Shown here piece by piece: positions 14,801 through 22,634 of a stretch of 27,549 nt of DNA. Position numbers and translations under genes: made by a program. The notes under the pieces were generated by a model, which saw only the letters and a program-made list of their open reading frames with translations, did not search any database and had not been told where the DNA came from. Position 1 is the stretch's first letter, and the number at the start of each line of letters is the position of its first letter. Source of the DNA: Collinsella sp. (lineage in GTDB: Bacteria > Actinomycetota > Coriobacteriia > Coriobacteriales > Coriobacteriaceae). The DNA lies in contig DXMG01000005.1 of NCBI GenBank assembly GCA_019414325.1, forward strand, positions 1 through 27,549. The letters run 5' to 3'.

Positions 14801-14899
14801 AAGCCCGCCAGAGCGAGCAAGGTGCCTTGAAACAAGGCGGCATTGACCTTCTGGTCATGCCGCCGAAGTTGAAAGGCAGATTGCCGCTCTGGCGGGCTT
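14801..14899. repeat. nested palindrome between livF and cutC (element D)
   Basis: Perfect 15-bp outer arms AAGCCCGCCAGAGCG (14801-14815) and CGCTCTGGCGGGCTT (14885-14899) enclose an inner hairpin GGCGGCAT-GACC/GGTC-ATGCCGCC (14836-14864, one bulged base). An alternative GCCTTG-AAA-CAAGGC stem (14824-14838) competes with it. No coding potential is seen. Elements B and D and the hairpin at 14913 fill most of the 324-base gap between cutC and livF. Confidence 0.75.
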
Positions 14900-14912
14900 G
14901 CAGCGTCGGTTG

Positions 14913-14940
14913 GTTACGGCGTTTGGCAAAACGCCGTAAC
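14913..14940 (-). terminator. hairpin at the end of the liv operon
   Basis: A perfect 12-bp stem GTTACGGCGTTT/AAACGCCGTAAC with a 4-base loop ends 3 bases beyond the livF stop. No T tract follows, so it may be a weak or Rho-assisted terminator or an mRNA 3' stabiliser. Confidence 0.6.
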
Positions 14941-14943
14941 TAT

Positions 14944-15657
14944 CTAGCCGCCCAGGTAGGCTTTACGCACGTTGTCGTCGTGGAGCAGTTCTTGGCCGGT
15001 GCCGGTCATGGTGATCTTGCCGGTCTCGAGCACGTAGCCGCGTGTGGCGATGGAAAGCGCCATCTGTGCGTTTTGCTCGACCAGGAGCACCGTGGTGCCG
15101 GCCTTGTGCAGGTCCTCGACAATTTGGAAGATCTGTTCGATCAGAATCGGCGCCAGACCCATGGAGGGTTCGTCGAGCATGAGCAGCTTAGGGTTACTCA
15201 TAAGAGCGCGGCCCATAACGAGCATCTGCTGCTCGCCGCCCGAAAGGGTACCGGCGACCTGGCGACGGCGTTCCTTCAGGCGCGGGAACTGCTCGTAAAC
15301 GCGCTCAAGGCCCGGAGCCACCGTGGACTTGGGCTGCGTATAGGCACCCATTTCCAGGTTCTCCTCGACCGTCATCTGCAAAAACGCGCGACGGCCCTCG
15401 GGCACCTGGGCCAGGCCCTTGCCCACCAGCTTGTCCGCAGGCGTATGGGTAATGTCCTCGCCCATAAACTTGATGGAGCCGGTCTTGGAACGCAGCAGGC
15501 CCGAGACGGTCTTAAGCGTCGTGGACTTGCCGGCGCCGTTGGCACCGATCAGAGCCACGATCTCGCCCTCGTTGACGTTAAAGGAGATGTCCTTGATGGC
15601 GTGGATAGCGCCGTACCAGACGTTGATGTTGTAGACGGAAAGCATCGGCTCTGCCAT
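14944..15657 (-). CDS. livF: branched-chain amino-acid ABC transporter ATPase LivF
   Basis: A 237-residue cytoplasmic ATPase of the high-affinity leucine/isoleucine/valine importer. It shows Walker A GANGAGKS (38-45), signature LSGGEQQ (138-144), Walker B LLMLDEP (158-164) and the LivF-type segment SMGLAPILIEQIFQIV. It pairs with LivG to power LivHM. Its ATG follows the livG stop with no gap, so it is translated by coupling. It is the last gene of the operon and is followed by a strong hairpin. Confidence 0.95.
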   Translation of the reverse strand: MAEPMLSVYNINVWYGAIHAIKDISFNVNEGEIVALIGANGAGKSTTLKTVSGLLRSKTGSIKFMGEDITHTPADKLVGKGLAQVPEGRRAFLQMTVEENLEMGAYTQPKSTVAPGLERVYEQFPRLKERRRQVAGTLSGGEQQMLVMGRALMSNPKLLMLDEPSMGLAPILIEQIFQIVEDLHKAGTTVLLVEQNAQMALSIATRGYVLETGKITMTGTGQELLHDDNVRKAYLGG

Positions 15658-16518
15658 TTAGTTCTCCCCCTTATCCTGCTTGCCCAGATACGCCTCGATA
15701 ACGGCATCGTTATTCTGGATTTCCTCGGCCGTGCCCTTGGCGATGACCTTGCCAAAGTTGAGCACGCAGATGCCCTCGCAGATGTTCATAACGAGCGACA
15801 TATCATGCTCGATAAGCATGATGGCGATGCCGAAGGTGTCGCGAATCTTGACGATGTTCGCCATGAGTTCTGCGGTCTCGGACGGGTTCATTCCGGCGGC
15901 AGGCTCGTCGAGCAGCAGTAGCTTGGGGTTGGTGGCAAGCGCGCGGACGATTTCCAGACGACGCTGGGCGCCGTAAGGCAGCGATCCGGCCTGCTCATTT
16001 GCCAGGTGCTCCATGTCAAAAATGGACAGCAGCTCCATGGCGCGCTCGTGGGCGGCCTTCTCGTGCTTCCAATACGTCGGCAGGCGCAGAACGCCCTCAA
16101 AGCCGGAGTAGCGCTCCTGGTTGTGCAGGCCGACCTTAACGTTGTCCTCCACCGTCATGGTGTTGAACAGGCGAATGTTCTGGAACGTACGGGCAATACC
16201 CATGCGGTTGACCTGGTAGACCGACTTGCCCGAGGTGTCCTCACCGTCGAGCAGGATGGTGCCGTGCGTGGGCTGGTACACCTTGGTGAGCAGGTTGAAG
16301 ACCGTGGTCTTGCCAGCGCCGTTGGGGCCGATGAGACCGGCGATCTCGGTCTTGCCGATGGTCAGGCTAAAGTCGTCTACTGCCTTAAGGCCGCCAAACT
16401 CAATGCCCAAGTGGATGCACTCGAGCGCCGGGCGCTGACCCAGGTCGCGGTCGGGAACGATAGCGCCAGAAGGATACGGGACCATCTTGCCCTTGTTGAA
16501 CTCAAACTTACTGGGCAT
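15658..16518 (-). CDS. livG: branched-chain amino-acid ABC transporter ATPase LivG
   Basis: A 286-residue ATPase. It has Walker A GPNGAGKT (about residues 64-71), the LivG-type signature SLPYGAQRRLEIVRAL, Walker B LLLLDEP with AAGMNPSE, and the longer helical region typical of LivG. The start at 16518 (MPSKFEFNKGKM) has GGAGG 9 bases upstream and overlaps the livM stop by 11 bases. An earlier in-frame ATG at 16545 lies before that ribosome-binding site and is less likely. The N-terminal 30 residues before the ABC domain are slightly longer than usual. Confidence 0.95.
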   Translation of the reverse strand: MPSKFEFNKGKMVPYPSGAIVPDRDLGQRPALECIHLGIEFGGLKAVDDFSLTIGKTEIAGLIGPNGAGKTTVFNLLTKVYQPTHGTILLDGEDTSGKSVYQVNRMGIARTFQNIRLFNTMTVEDNVKVGLHNQERYSGFEGVLRLPTYWKHEKAAHERAMELLSIFDMEHLANEQAGSLPYGAQRRLEIVRALATNPKLLLLDEPAAGMNPSETAELMANIVKIRDTFGIAIMLIEHDMSLVMNICEGICVLNFGKVIAKGTAEEIQNNDAVIEAYLGKQDKGEN

Positions 16519-17587
16519 CGGCTGCCACCTCCTTCTTGGAAGCAAAGCGGTCCTTAATGCGTGCGAAGAATGCCTTGAGCTGTGGGTTGTTAGTAAAGAC
16601 CATGACCAGGATCAACACGATGGCGTAGATGAGCATGCGGTAGTCCGAGAACTGACGGAGCAACTCGGGGAGCACCGTGAGCAGCGCCGCGGCGATAACG
16701 GAACCGCGCATGTTGCCCAGGCCGCCCAGAACCACGAACACCAGAATGAGGATCGACGTGTTGAAGTCGAACTTAGTAGCGGAAAGCTGCGAGAAGTTAC
16801 CGCCGAACAAAGCTCCGGCAGCACCGGCGAGGGCGGCGGAAACCACGAAGGCGATCATGCGGTACTGGGTGACGGAGATGCCCACGGACTCGGCAGCGAT
16901 CTTGTTATCGCGCACGGCAATAATGGCACGGCCGGTACGGCTGCGAACCAGGTTGAGTACAATCACGAGCGCGACCATAACCAGGATGGCACCGGCGAGG
17001 AAGGTCGAGTACGTCGGCACGCCCGAGGCACCCTGGGCGCCCTTGATGATGGCGGTGCCGTCCTCGAGCAGGTGCAGGTCGTCGATCGTAGAGTTGCCCG
17101 TGATGTTAAAGATCACGTGCAGGCCGCGGGAGTCGACACCCACAATGAGGCAGGTGACGATCTCTTTGATGATCTCGCCAAAGGCCAGCGTCACGATAGC
17201 CAGGTAATCGCCGCTCAGACGAAGGACCGGGATGCCAATCAAGAAGCCCAGAATGGCGGCAGCGATGGCGCCGACCACGATACTGATGATAAGGCGCACC
17301 GGATCGGAGGGAACGGCGCTCTCCAGCGCGACGGCGGTGACGATGCCCGTATAGGCGCCGACGCTCATAAAGCCCGCGTGGCCCAGCGACAAGTCGCCCG
17401 CGATACCGACGACGAGGTTGAGGGAAATGGCCATGACGATATAGGCCGTAATGGGGACCAGCTGACCGGCGATCATGCGCGGAATCATGTGGTTAGACTG
17501 CATAAAGAACACGATGGCGAACGCCACAAGGCACATGGCGTACGTAACAAAGTCGTGACGCGTCTGCTTGTCTTTAAGAAACTTCAT
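16508..17587 (-). CDS. livM: branched-chain amino-acid ABC permease LivM
   Basis: A permease of about 359 residues with roughly ten membrane segments. LivM marks are SLNLVVGIAGDLSLGHAGFMSVGAYTG, LRLSGDYLAIVTLAFGEI (the coupling-helix region contacting the ATPases), GRAIIAVRDNKIAAESVGI and VVLGGLGNMRGSVIAAALL. It forms the inner-membrane channel with LivH. I favour the ATG at 17587, with AGGTG 6 bases upstream; a GTG three codons earlier (17596) is also possible. Only 9 bases separate it from the livH stop. Confidence 0.94.
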   Translation of the reverse strand: MKFLKDKQTRHDFVTYAMCLVAFAIVFFMQSNHMIPRMIAGQLVPITAYIVMAISLNLVVGIAGDLSLGHAGFMSVGAYTGIVTAVALESAVPSDPVRLIISIVVGAIAAAILGFLIGIPVLRLSGDYLAIVTLAFGEIIKEIVTCLIVGVDSRGLHVIFNITGNSTIDDLHLLEDGTAIIKGAQGASGVPTYSTFLAGAILVMVALVIVLNLVRSRTGRAIIAVRDNKIAAESVGISVTQYRMIAFVVSAALAGAAGALFGGNFSQLSATKFDFNTSILILVFVVLGGLGNMRGSVIAAALLTVLPELLRQFSDYRMLIYAIVLILVMVFTNNPQLKAFFARIKDRFASKKEVAADAQ

Positions 17588-17596
17588 AACGCTCAC

Positions 17597-18478
17597 CTAC
17601 ACCTTCTCGGGGACGTACTTGCCCAAGAGGCCGGCAGGCTTGACGAGCAGGACAATGATCAGAACACCAAAGACGATGGAGTTGGCAAGGCTCGTGGAAA
17701 TATAGGCCTGCGCCATCGCTTCGATGATGCCGATGAGAATGCCACCGACAAAGGCGCCGGGGATGGAGCCGATACCGCCGAAGACGGCGGCGTCGAAGGC
17801 CTTGATGCCAGGCATGGCACCCGTCGTGGGCTGCAGCACCGGCGAGTAGGAGCACAGCAGCACGCCGGCGATGGCAGCAAGGGCAGAGCCGATGGCAAAC
17901 GTCATCGAGATGGTACGGTTGACGTTGATGCCCATGAGCTGAGCGGCAGCCTTGTCCTCGGACACGGCGCGCATGGCTTTACCCATCTTGGTCTTACCTG
18001 TAAAGAACATCAGGCCGGCCATGATAACCAGGCAGGCGACGATGGTGACGAGCGAGACGGCGCTTACATTGAACTTGGCCAAGAACTCCGGCACCTGGAA
18101 GGTGACGAGCGAAGTGAAGTTCTTGGGCGTGGCGCCCCACAGAAGCTGTGCGGCGTTCTGCAGGAAGTAAGACACGCCGATGGCCGTGATCAGAACGGCC
18201 AGCGGGCCCGCCTGACGCAGCGGCTTGTATGCCAGGCCCTCGATGAGAACACCGAGAACGGTACAGACCACACAAGAGAGAATTACAGATGCCCAGCCCG
18301 GGAGGCCGAGATACGACGTGGCACAGAACGAGACATAGGCACCGACCATGATGACGTCGCCGTGAGCGAAGTTCAGCATCTTGGCGATGCCATAGACCAT
18401 GGTGTAGCCCAACGCGATGATGGCGTAGACGCTGCCCATGGACAGGCCGTTGACCAGGTATTGGATAAAGACCGTCAT
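17597..18478 (-). CDS. livH: branched-chain amino-acid ABC permease LivH
   Basis: A 293-residue permease with about eight hydrophobic segments. LivH features are the start MTVFIQYLVNGLSMGSVYAI, IALGYTMVYGIAKMLNFAHGDVIMVGAY, MGKAMRAVSEDKAAAQLMGI and FDAAVFGGIGSIPGAFVGGI. It forms the membrane channel with LivM. The ATG at 18478 is chosen because GGGGG stands 9 bases upstream. The longer frame to 18571 runs through intergenic hairpins and has no family resemblance. The 139-base gap to livJ holds three hairpins. Confidence 0.95.
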   Translation of the reverse strand: MTVFIQYLVNGLSMGSVYAIIALGYTMVYGIAKMLNFAHGDVIMVGAYVSFCATSYLGLPGWASVILSCVVCTVLGVLIEGLAYKPLRQAGPLAVLITAIGVSYFLQNAAQLLWGATPKNFTSLVTFQVPEFLAKFNVSAVSLVTIVACLVIMAGLMFFTGKTKMGKAMRAVSEDKAAAQLMGINVNRTISMTFAIGSALAAIAGVLLCSYSPVLQPTTGAMPGIKAFDAAVFGGIGSIPGAFVGGILIGIIEAMAQAYISTSLANSIVFGVLIIVLLVKPAGLLGKYVPEKV

Positions 18479-18524
18479 GTTCCACATCCCCCTTTCGAAT
18501 AGGTTTCCAGTTAATGTATGAAAC

Positions 18525-18544
18525 AGGGACGTTACACTGTCCCT
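18525..18544. repeat. short palindrome (element C)
   Basis: AGGGAC (18525-18530) pairs with GTCCCT (18539-18544) around an 8-base loop. TACACTGT (18533-18540) is the complement of ACAGTGTA in element A (4300-4307), suggesting a short or decayed member of the same family. Confidence 0.5.
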
Positions 18545-18555
18545 AGATACCAAGC

Positions 18556-18585
18556 AAGCAGGGAAGGCCAAAACCTCCCCTGCTT
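18556..18585 (-). terminator. intercistronic hairpin between livJ and livH
   Basis: A 12-bp stem (AAGCAGGGAAGG 18556-18567 with CCTCCCCTGCTT 18574-18585) has one A-C mismatch and a 6-base loop. No T run follows on the minus strand. It may act as a partial terminator or protect the 3' end of livJ mRNA. Confidence 0.5.
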
Positions 18586-18594
18586 GGGATCAAA

Positions 18595-18614
18595 ACCGCT
18601 CTATGTAAGGCGGT
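18595..18614 (-). terminator. weak terminator after livJ
   Basis: ACCGC/GCGGT, extendable by one pair, lies 3 bases past the livJ stop and is followed by TTTTGATC on the minus strand. The short stem suggests leaky termination, which would lower permease expression relative to the binding protein. Confidence 0.5.
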
Positions 18615-18617
18615 CTA

Positions 18618-19805
18618 TTAGGCCTGTACGTACTTGCCATCGGTGATGACGTACGCCGTGGGGTCCTTCTGGACCTGGCCCTTATCGTTCCAGGTGAGCT
18701 TGCCGGTCAGACCGTCAACGGTAATCTTGAGCATAGCCTTGGGCAGCTTCTCGGCGACCTCGGTCGGGTCGGCGTCGACACCAAGACCGGCCTCCTTGAG
18801 GGCCTCGGCCACCGCGTGCACGCCGTCGTAGGCGTCGGCGGCAAACTGGTCGGGAGTATCGCCGTACTTATCCTTGTAAGCGTTGACGAAGTCGGCGTTC
18901 TTCTCGTCGTCGGCGGAGAACGGGGTCATGAGCAGCAGACCCTCGGCAAGAGAGGTGTCGAAGCCCTCAACGCCCAGGATGCCGTCCATGCCGTCGCAGC
19001 CCATCATCTTGACGTTGTAGCCCATGTCCTTGGCATTCTTGAGCAGGACGGACGCCGGCGTGTAGTAGATCGGCGCAAAGATCATGGTGGCGCCGGCCTG
19101 CTTGGCCTTGGTCAGCTGGTTGGTAAAGCTCGTGGCGGAGTCGTCCTTAAAGGTCTCCTCGTCAACAACCTCGAGCTTGGACTCAGCGGCCTGGGCCTTA
19201 AAGGAATCTGCGATACCCGAAGAATAGGCGTCGCCGGAGTTATAGAACAGCACGAACTTCTCGTCCGCATACTTCTGCGCCAGGAACTTGGCAGCGTTGA
19301 CACCCTGGTTGGGGTCGGTGAAGCAAACCTGGAAGACGCAATCCTTGCCGTCGGTGACGTCCTCGGAGGATGCGGACGGGGTGATCATGAACGTCTTGGG
19401 GTCGTTACCGCACTCGGCGGCAACGGCAACCGACGCACCCGTGGTGGTCGGACCGACGAGGGCCTGCATGCCCCAGTCGAGCAGAGTGTTGAAGGCGTTG
19501 ACGGCCTTCTCGCCATCGGCCTGGTCGTCCTCGGCCTTGCTGGCAAGCGGCAGCTCCTTGGTCGAGAAATCCTTGCAGCCAAGCTCGACGCCCTGGGTAA
19601 CGGACTTGCCGTAGGACGCGTTGGCGCCGGTCAGCGGGCCGATGGTGCCGATCTTAAACGAAGCGTCGCCCGAAGCGGAACCACTGTCGCCGCCGTTGGA
19701 GGAGCAGCCAGCTAGAATGGACATCGCCCCCAGACCTGCTGCGCTCGCGATAACGCTCCTGCGATTCATAACAGGGTTCAATGACTTACCGGTGAGGCTC
19801 GACAT
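18618..19805 (-). CDS. livJ: branched-chain amino-acid binding lipoprotein LivJ
   Basis: A 395-residue substrate-binding lipoprotein of the Liv transporter. The signal peptide ends in lipobox SILAGC (Cys34), the lipidation site anchoring it to the outer face of the membrane. The mature part starts with a Ser/Gly-rich linker and then FKIGTIGPLTGANASYGKSVTQGVELGCKDF, the type I periplasmic-binding fold of LivJ. NRRSVIA before the hydrophobic core resembles a twin-arginine motif, but Tat export is uncertain. The ATG at 19805 has AGGAG 6 bases upstream; a second Met at codon 13 is possible. It is first in the operon. Its last residues PTAYVITDGKYVQA are echoed by a gene remnant at 20077. Confidence 0.95.
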   Translation of the reverse strand: MSSLTGKSLNPVMNRRSVIASAAGLGAMSILAGCSSNGGDSGSASGDASFKIGTIGPLTGANASYGKSVTQGVELGCKDFSTKELPLASKAEDDQADGEKAVNAFNTLLDWGMQALVGPTTTGASVAVAAECGNDPKTFMITPSASSEDVTDGKDCVFQVCFTDPNQGVNAAKFLAQKYADEKFVLFYNSGDAYSSGIADSFKAQAAESKLEVVDEETFKDDSATSFTNQLTKAKQAGATMIFAPIYYTPASVLLKNAKDMGYNVKMMGCDGMDGILGVEGFDTSLAEGLLLMTPFSADDEKNADFVNAYKDKYGDTPDQFAADAYDGVHAVAEALKEAGLGVDADPTEVAEKLPKAMLKITVDGLTGKLTWNDKGQVQKDPTAYVITDGKYVQA

Positions 19806-20076
19806 GCGGCTCTCCTCTCAAATCTCGTCGGGTTTCGGTTGCCCGACAGGCCATCCTTCGCCGTGTTCGGCGTTCGCAAAATAGTAGACGCTTTAGTTGA
19901 GAAAAGTGGCGATTATTTCAACTTTTCTTTTGTTTTGTCCATTTTTCCATATTCATGCGTATTTCTGTCGGTTTATGCAGTTTAGCCACTTTATTGCGTG
20001 AAAGTAATGTTTCCATTCTGTTACATGCGTCCCTGCCCTGATTAAAACGGCCTCACCGCTCGCGTTTTGTGCGCAC
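19806..20076 (-). other. livJ upstream region, no gene
   Basis: This AT-rich region should hold the liv promoter. It has TTGAAA about 17 bases before AACTAA on the minus strand, a weak match only. AAAGTGGC (19903-19910) and GCCACTTT (19985-19992) form an inverted pair 74 bases apart. GAAAAGT (19901-19907) can also pair with ACTTTTC (19921-19927). AAAACG/CGTTTT at 20044-20068, with TTTTAATC following on the minus strand, may be the old terminator of the relic next to it. No ORF of note is present. From 20122 to 20280 I see only a possible TAGAAT -10 box (20221-20226) for hom. Confidence 0.4.
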
Positions 20077-20121
20077 CTAGGCGGCGATGTACTTGCCGTC
20101 CTGAATCACATAGGCTGTAGG
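20077..20121 (-). pseudogene. relic 3' end of a second livJ-like gene
   Basis: Read on the minus strand, these 45 bases encode P-T-A-Y-V-I-Q-D-G-K-Y-I-A-A-stop. The livJ C terminus is P-T-A-Y-V-I-T-D-G-K-Y-V-Q-A-stop, so 11 of 14 residues match and the stop falls in the same place. Upstream of the proline the similarity ends at once and no open frame continues. This looks like the tail of a duplicated binding-protein gene whose body was deleted. A terminator-like AAAACG/CGTTTT pair follows it. Confidence 0.75.
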
Positions 20122-20280
20122 TCGTATGTAGTGAGCATGTTTCCAATGTTTCCGCAGCGTTTCGGGGGTGCCGTTTGTGCGACTCCTGTTGCCTGGCGAG
20201 CATACGCCCTCGGTTCACGCTAGAATGCACTCAACCTTTAAGCGGTTAATCCATCCATGAGATGCACGAAGGAGCTATCT

Positions 20281-21624
20281 ATGAGCGAACCCCTGCGCAC
20301 CGTGAACGTCGGTCTGATCGGTCTGGGAACCGTCGGCGGCGGCGTGGCCCGTCTGATCAAGAGCCACCACGATGAGTACCTGGCAGCCTACGGCATCGAC
20401 CTTAAGCTGACCCGCGCCTGCGCGCTTGCCTGGGAGCAGGCCGAGGCGGCAGGCATTGAGCGCGAGGCCTTTACGAGTGACTGGCACGACGTCGTCACCG
20501 ACCCCGCCGTCGACATCGTCGTCGAGCTGATCGGCGGCGAGCATCCCGCAACCGAGATCTTCACCACTGCCTTTGAGCACGGCAAGCACGTCGTCTCTGC
20601 CAACAAGGCCCTGCTGGGCCGTCATGTCGAGACGCTCGCCGAGAAGGCGCGCGCGTGCGGCGTGCAGATTAAGTGCGAGGCCAGCTGCGGCGGTGGCATC
20701 CCCATCGTGAGCACGCTCGAGCACGACCTGGTGGGCAACAAGATCCTGACCATCGCCGGCATTCTCAACGGCACCACCAACTACATCCTGTCGCGCATGG
20801 ACGCCGAGGGCGCCGATTACGCCGACGTGCTCGCCGACGCCCAGGCCAAGGGCTACGCCGAGGCCGACCCGTCCGCCGACGTCGACGGCTTCGACGCCGC
20901 CAGCAAGACGGCCATCCTCGCCTCCATCGGCTTTGGCACCCGCGTGACCACCGATGATGTGTACCAGCAGGGTATCCGTACCATCGGAGCCGAGGACATC
21001 GCCCAGGCCCGCGAACTCGGCTACACCATTAAGCTGCTCGGCATCGCCCGCAACACCGACGCCGGCGTCGACGTCCGCGTGCATCCCACGCTGATCCCCG
21101 CCGACCACATGCTTGCCAAGGTCAACGGCGCCATGAACGCTGTCTACGTGGTAGGCGACGCCGTGGGCGAGACCATGTTCTACGGTGCCGGCGCAGGCTC
21201 CTTCCCCACCGCGAGCGCCGTCGTTGGCGATATCCTATCGCTCTCCGAGCAGATCAGCCGCGGCGTGGCTCCGCTGCCCGAAATTGAGCCCTATGGCCAC
21301 AACCTCGCCTTTAAGCCCATGGACGAGCTCCAGACCAAGTACTATGTGCGCCTGAAGGTCGCCGACCGCGTGGGTGCCCTGTCCGAGACGGTCGACATCT
21401 TTGCCAAGCACAACATCTCGATCTCGCTCATCAACCAGGTCGAGGACGGCAAGTCGGGCGTCAGCGATGCCTGCTCGGTCATCTTCCTGACGCACCGCGC
21501 GCTCGAGAAGGACGTCCAGGCTGCCGCCGCCGAGCTTGCCAGCGTCGACTGCGTGGCCGAGGTCGCCAACGTCCTGCGCATCGAGGACGTCGAGGCCTGG
21601 ACCGAAGGCGTCATGGCCAACTAG
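20281..21624 (+). CDS. hom: homoserine dehydrogenase
   Basis: This 447-residue enzyme reduces aspartate semialdehyde to homoserine with NAD(P)H, the branch point to threonine and methionine. Visible parts: Rossmann motif GLIGLGTVGGG (11-21); SANKALLGRH with Lys109; CEASCGGGIPIV; NGTTNYIL (163-170); EADPSADVDGFDAASK (194-209) with the catalytic Asp/Lys region; and a C-terminal ACT domain from about residue 350 (YYVRLKVADRVGALSETVDIF), the usual site of threonine feedback. The start ATG at 20281 has GAAGGAG 6 bases upstream; an ATG at 20257 is less likely. It is monocistronic, ending at a strong terminator. Confidence 0.97.
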   Translation: MSEPLRTVNVGLIGLGTVGGGVARLIKSHHDEYLAAYGIDLKLTRACALAWEQAEAAGIEREAFTSDWHDVVTDPAVDIVVELIGGEHPATEIFTTAFEHGKHVVSANKALLGRHVETLAEKARACGVQIKCEASCGGGIPIVSTLEHDLVGNKILTIAGILNGTTNYILSRMDAEGADYADVLADAQAKGYAEADPSADVDGFDAASKTAILASIGFGTRVTTDDVYQQGIRTIGAEDIAQARELGYTIKLLGIARNTDAGVDVRVHPTLIPADHMLAKVNGAMNAVYVVGDAVGETMFYGAGAGSFPTASAVVGDILSLSEQISRGVAPLPEIEPYGHNLAFKPMDELQTKYYVRLKVADRVGALSETVDIFAKHNISISLINQVEDGKSGVSDACSVIFLTHRALEKDVQAAAAELASVDCVAEVANVLRIEDVEAWTEGVMAN

Positions 21625-21655
21625 CCCAACACCCGCTTATCAATACGCACCTCGG

Positions 21656-21690
21656 GGGCTCCCGTCCTATGTGGGACGGGAGCCCTTTTC
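21656..21690 (+). terminator. Rho-independent terminator of hom
   Basis: A perfect 12-bp stem GGGCTCCCGTCC/GGACGGGAGCCC with a 6-base loop is followed by TTTTCT, 31 bases after the hom stop. Confidence 0.92.
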
Positions 21691-21840
21691 TATCCGGCTT
21701 CCAAGCACAGCGGCAAAGCGGCATTTGCACGAGCCGTTCATCGGTAGCGCGGGTTACCGTTCACCGATATGCGAACGCAGCCGATTCCGGCTCCCGTTAC
21801 GCTGTGCTGCGTATGTCCGCCCAAAACGAGAGGAAAGCCC

Positions 21841-22590
21841 ATGCTGCTCGAGGGTAAGAAAGCAATCATCACCGGAGGCACACGCGGAATCGGCTATGCG
21901 ATCGCCTGCCGCTTTATCGAGGAAGGCGCCGCCGTCACCGTCTTTGGCTCGCGCCAGGAGACTGCCGACGCGGCCGTTGAGAAGCTGACAGCCGCCTATC
22001 CCGACGCCAAGGTCTGGGGTCGTTCCTGCGATCTCACCTCGCTCGAAGCCGTAACCGAGGCGTTTACCCAGGCTGCCACCGATATGGGCGGCTTGGATAC
22101 AGTCGTCAACAATGCCGGCATCTCCCAGCGCTCGCCCCTTTTGGATTATACGGCCGAGGAGTTCGCAAAGGTCATGGATCTCAATGTCGTCGCCGTCTTT
22201 AACGGTCACCAGGCGGCCGCCAAGATCATGACCGAGGCCGGCCACGGCGGCACCATCACTACCACGAGCTCGATGGTCGCCAAGTACGGCCAGCCCTCCG
22301 GCGTCGGTTACCCCACGTCCAAGTTTGCCGTCAACGGCATGGTCCAGTCGCTCTCGCGCGAGCTCGCCCCCATGGGCATCCGCGTCAACGCCGTTGCCCC
22401 TGGCGTGACTAAGACCGACACGGTCGCCAACCTACCCGAAGAGGTCATCAAGCCCATCGTCGCCACTATTCCGCTCGGCCGCATGGGCGAGCCCGAGGAT
22501 GTCGCCAACGCCTTCGTTTTCCTAGCGAGCGACATGGCCTCCTATGTCACGGGCGCCGTGCTCCCCGTCGACGGAGCCGCCCGCTCCTAA
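21841..22590 (+). CDS. BaiA-like short-chain dehydrogenase/reductase
   Basis: A 249-residue classical SDR. It has the nucleotide-binding motif TGGTRGIG (11-18), NNAG (90-93), Asn115 in MDLNVVAVFNG, and Ser144, Tyr157 and Lys161 (YPTSK) with the usual 13-residue Ser-Tyr spacing. From memory it resembles the bile-acid 3-alpha-hydroxysteroid dehydrogenase BaiA. Shared features are IITGGTRGIG, DLTS, EEF-x-x-x-MD-x-NV-x-x-VFNG, SGVGYP, APGV-x-x-TD, EPE-x-(I/V)AN and VDGA-x-R, plus the same length. A steroid or other secondary alcohol substrate is plausible, but SDR specificity cannot be read from motifs. AGAGGAAAG precedes the ATG at 21841, which is chosen over 21769. A terminator follows. Confidence 0.85.
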   Translation: MLLEGKKAIITGGTRGIGYAIACRFIEEGAAVTVFGSRQETADAAVEKLTAAYPDAKVWGRSCDLTSLEAVTEAFTQAATDMGGLDTVVNNAGISQRSPLLDYTAEEFAKVMDLNVVAVFNGHQAAAKIMTEAGHGGTITTTSSMVAKYGQPSGVGYPTSKFAVNGMVQSLSRELAPMGIRVNAVAPGVTKTDTVANLPEEVIKPIVATIPLGRMGEPEDVANAFVFLASDMASYVTGAVLPVDGAARS

Positions 22591-22634
22591 AGGTCGCAAG
22601 CCACGACTTCGAACCTCAACGAGGCCCAACGCAA

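Noticed and set aside
14676..14944. CRISPR array or tandem repeat in the palindrome-rich gap
   Set aside because: The repeats are inverted, unlike each other and not regularly spaced, and no cas genes are present.
16487..18502. A 671-codon plus-strand frame opposite livM/livH
   Set aside because: It is highly charged, His/Asp/Gly-rich sequence mirroring the permease genes, with no domain or ribosome-binding site.
20042..20230. A 62-codon minus-strand frame across the livJ relic
   Set aside because: It reads the relic in a different frame, so it does not encode the LivJ-like tail, and it has no recognisable content.
12112..22590. A bile-acid gene cluster formed by the BASS transporter and the BaiA-like dehydrogenase
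   Set aside because: The two genes are 9 kb apart, with the liv operon, cutC and hom between them, and each has its own transcription unit. Shared function is not supported.
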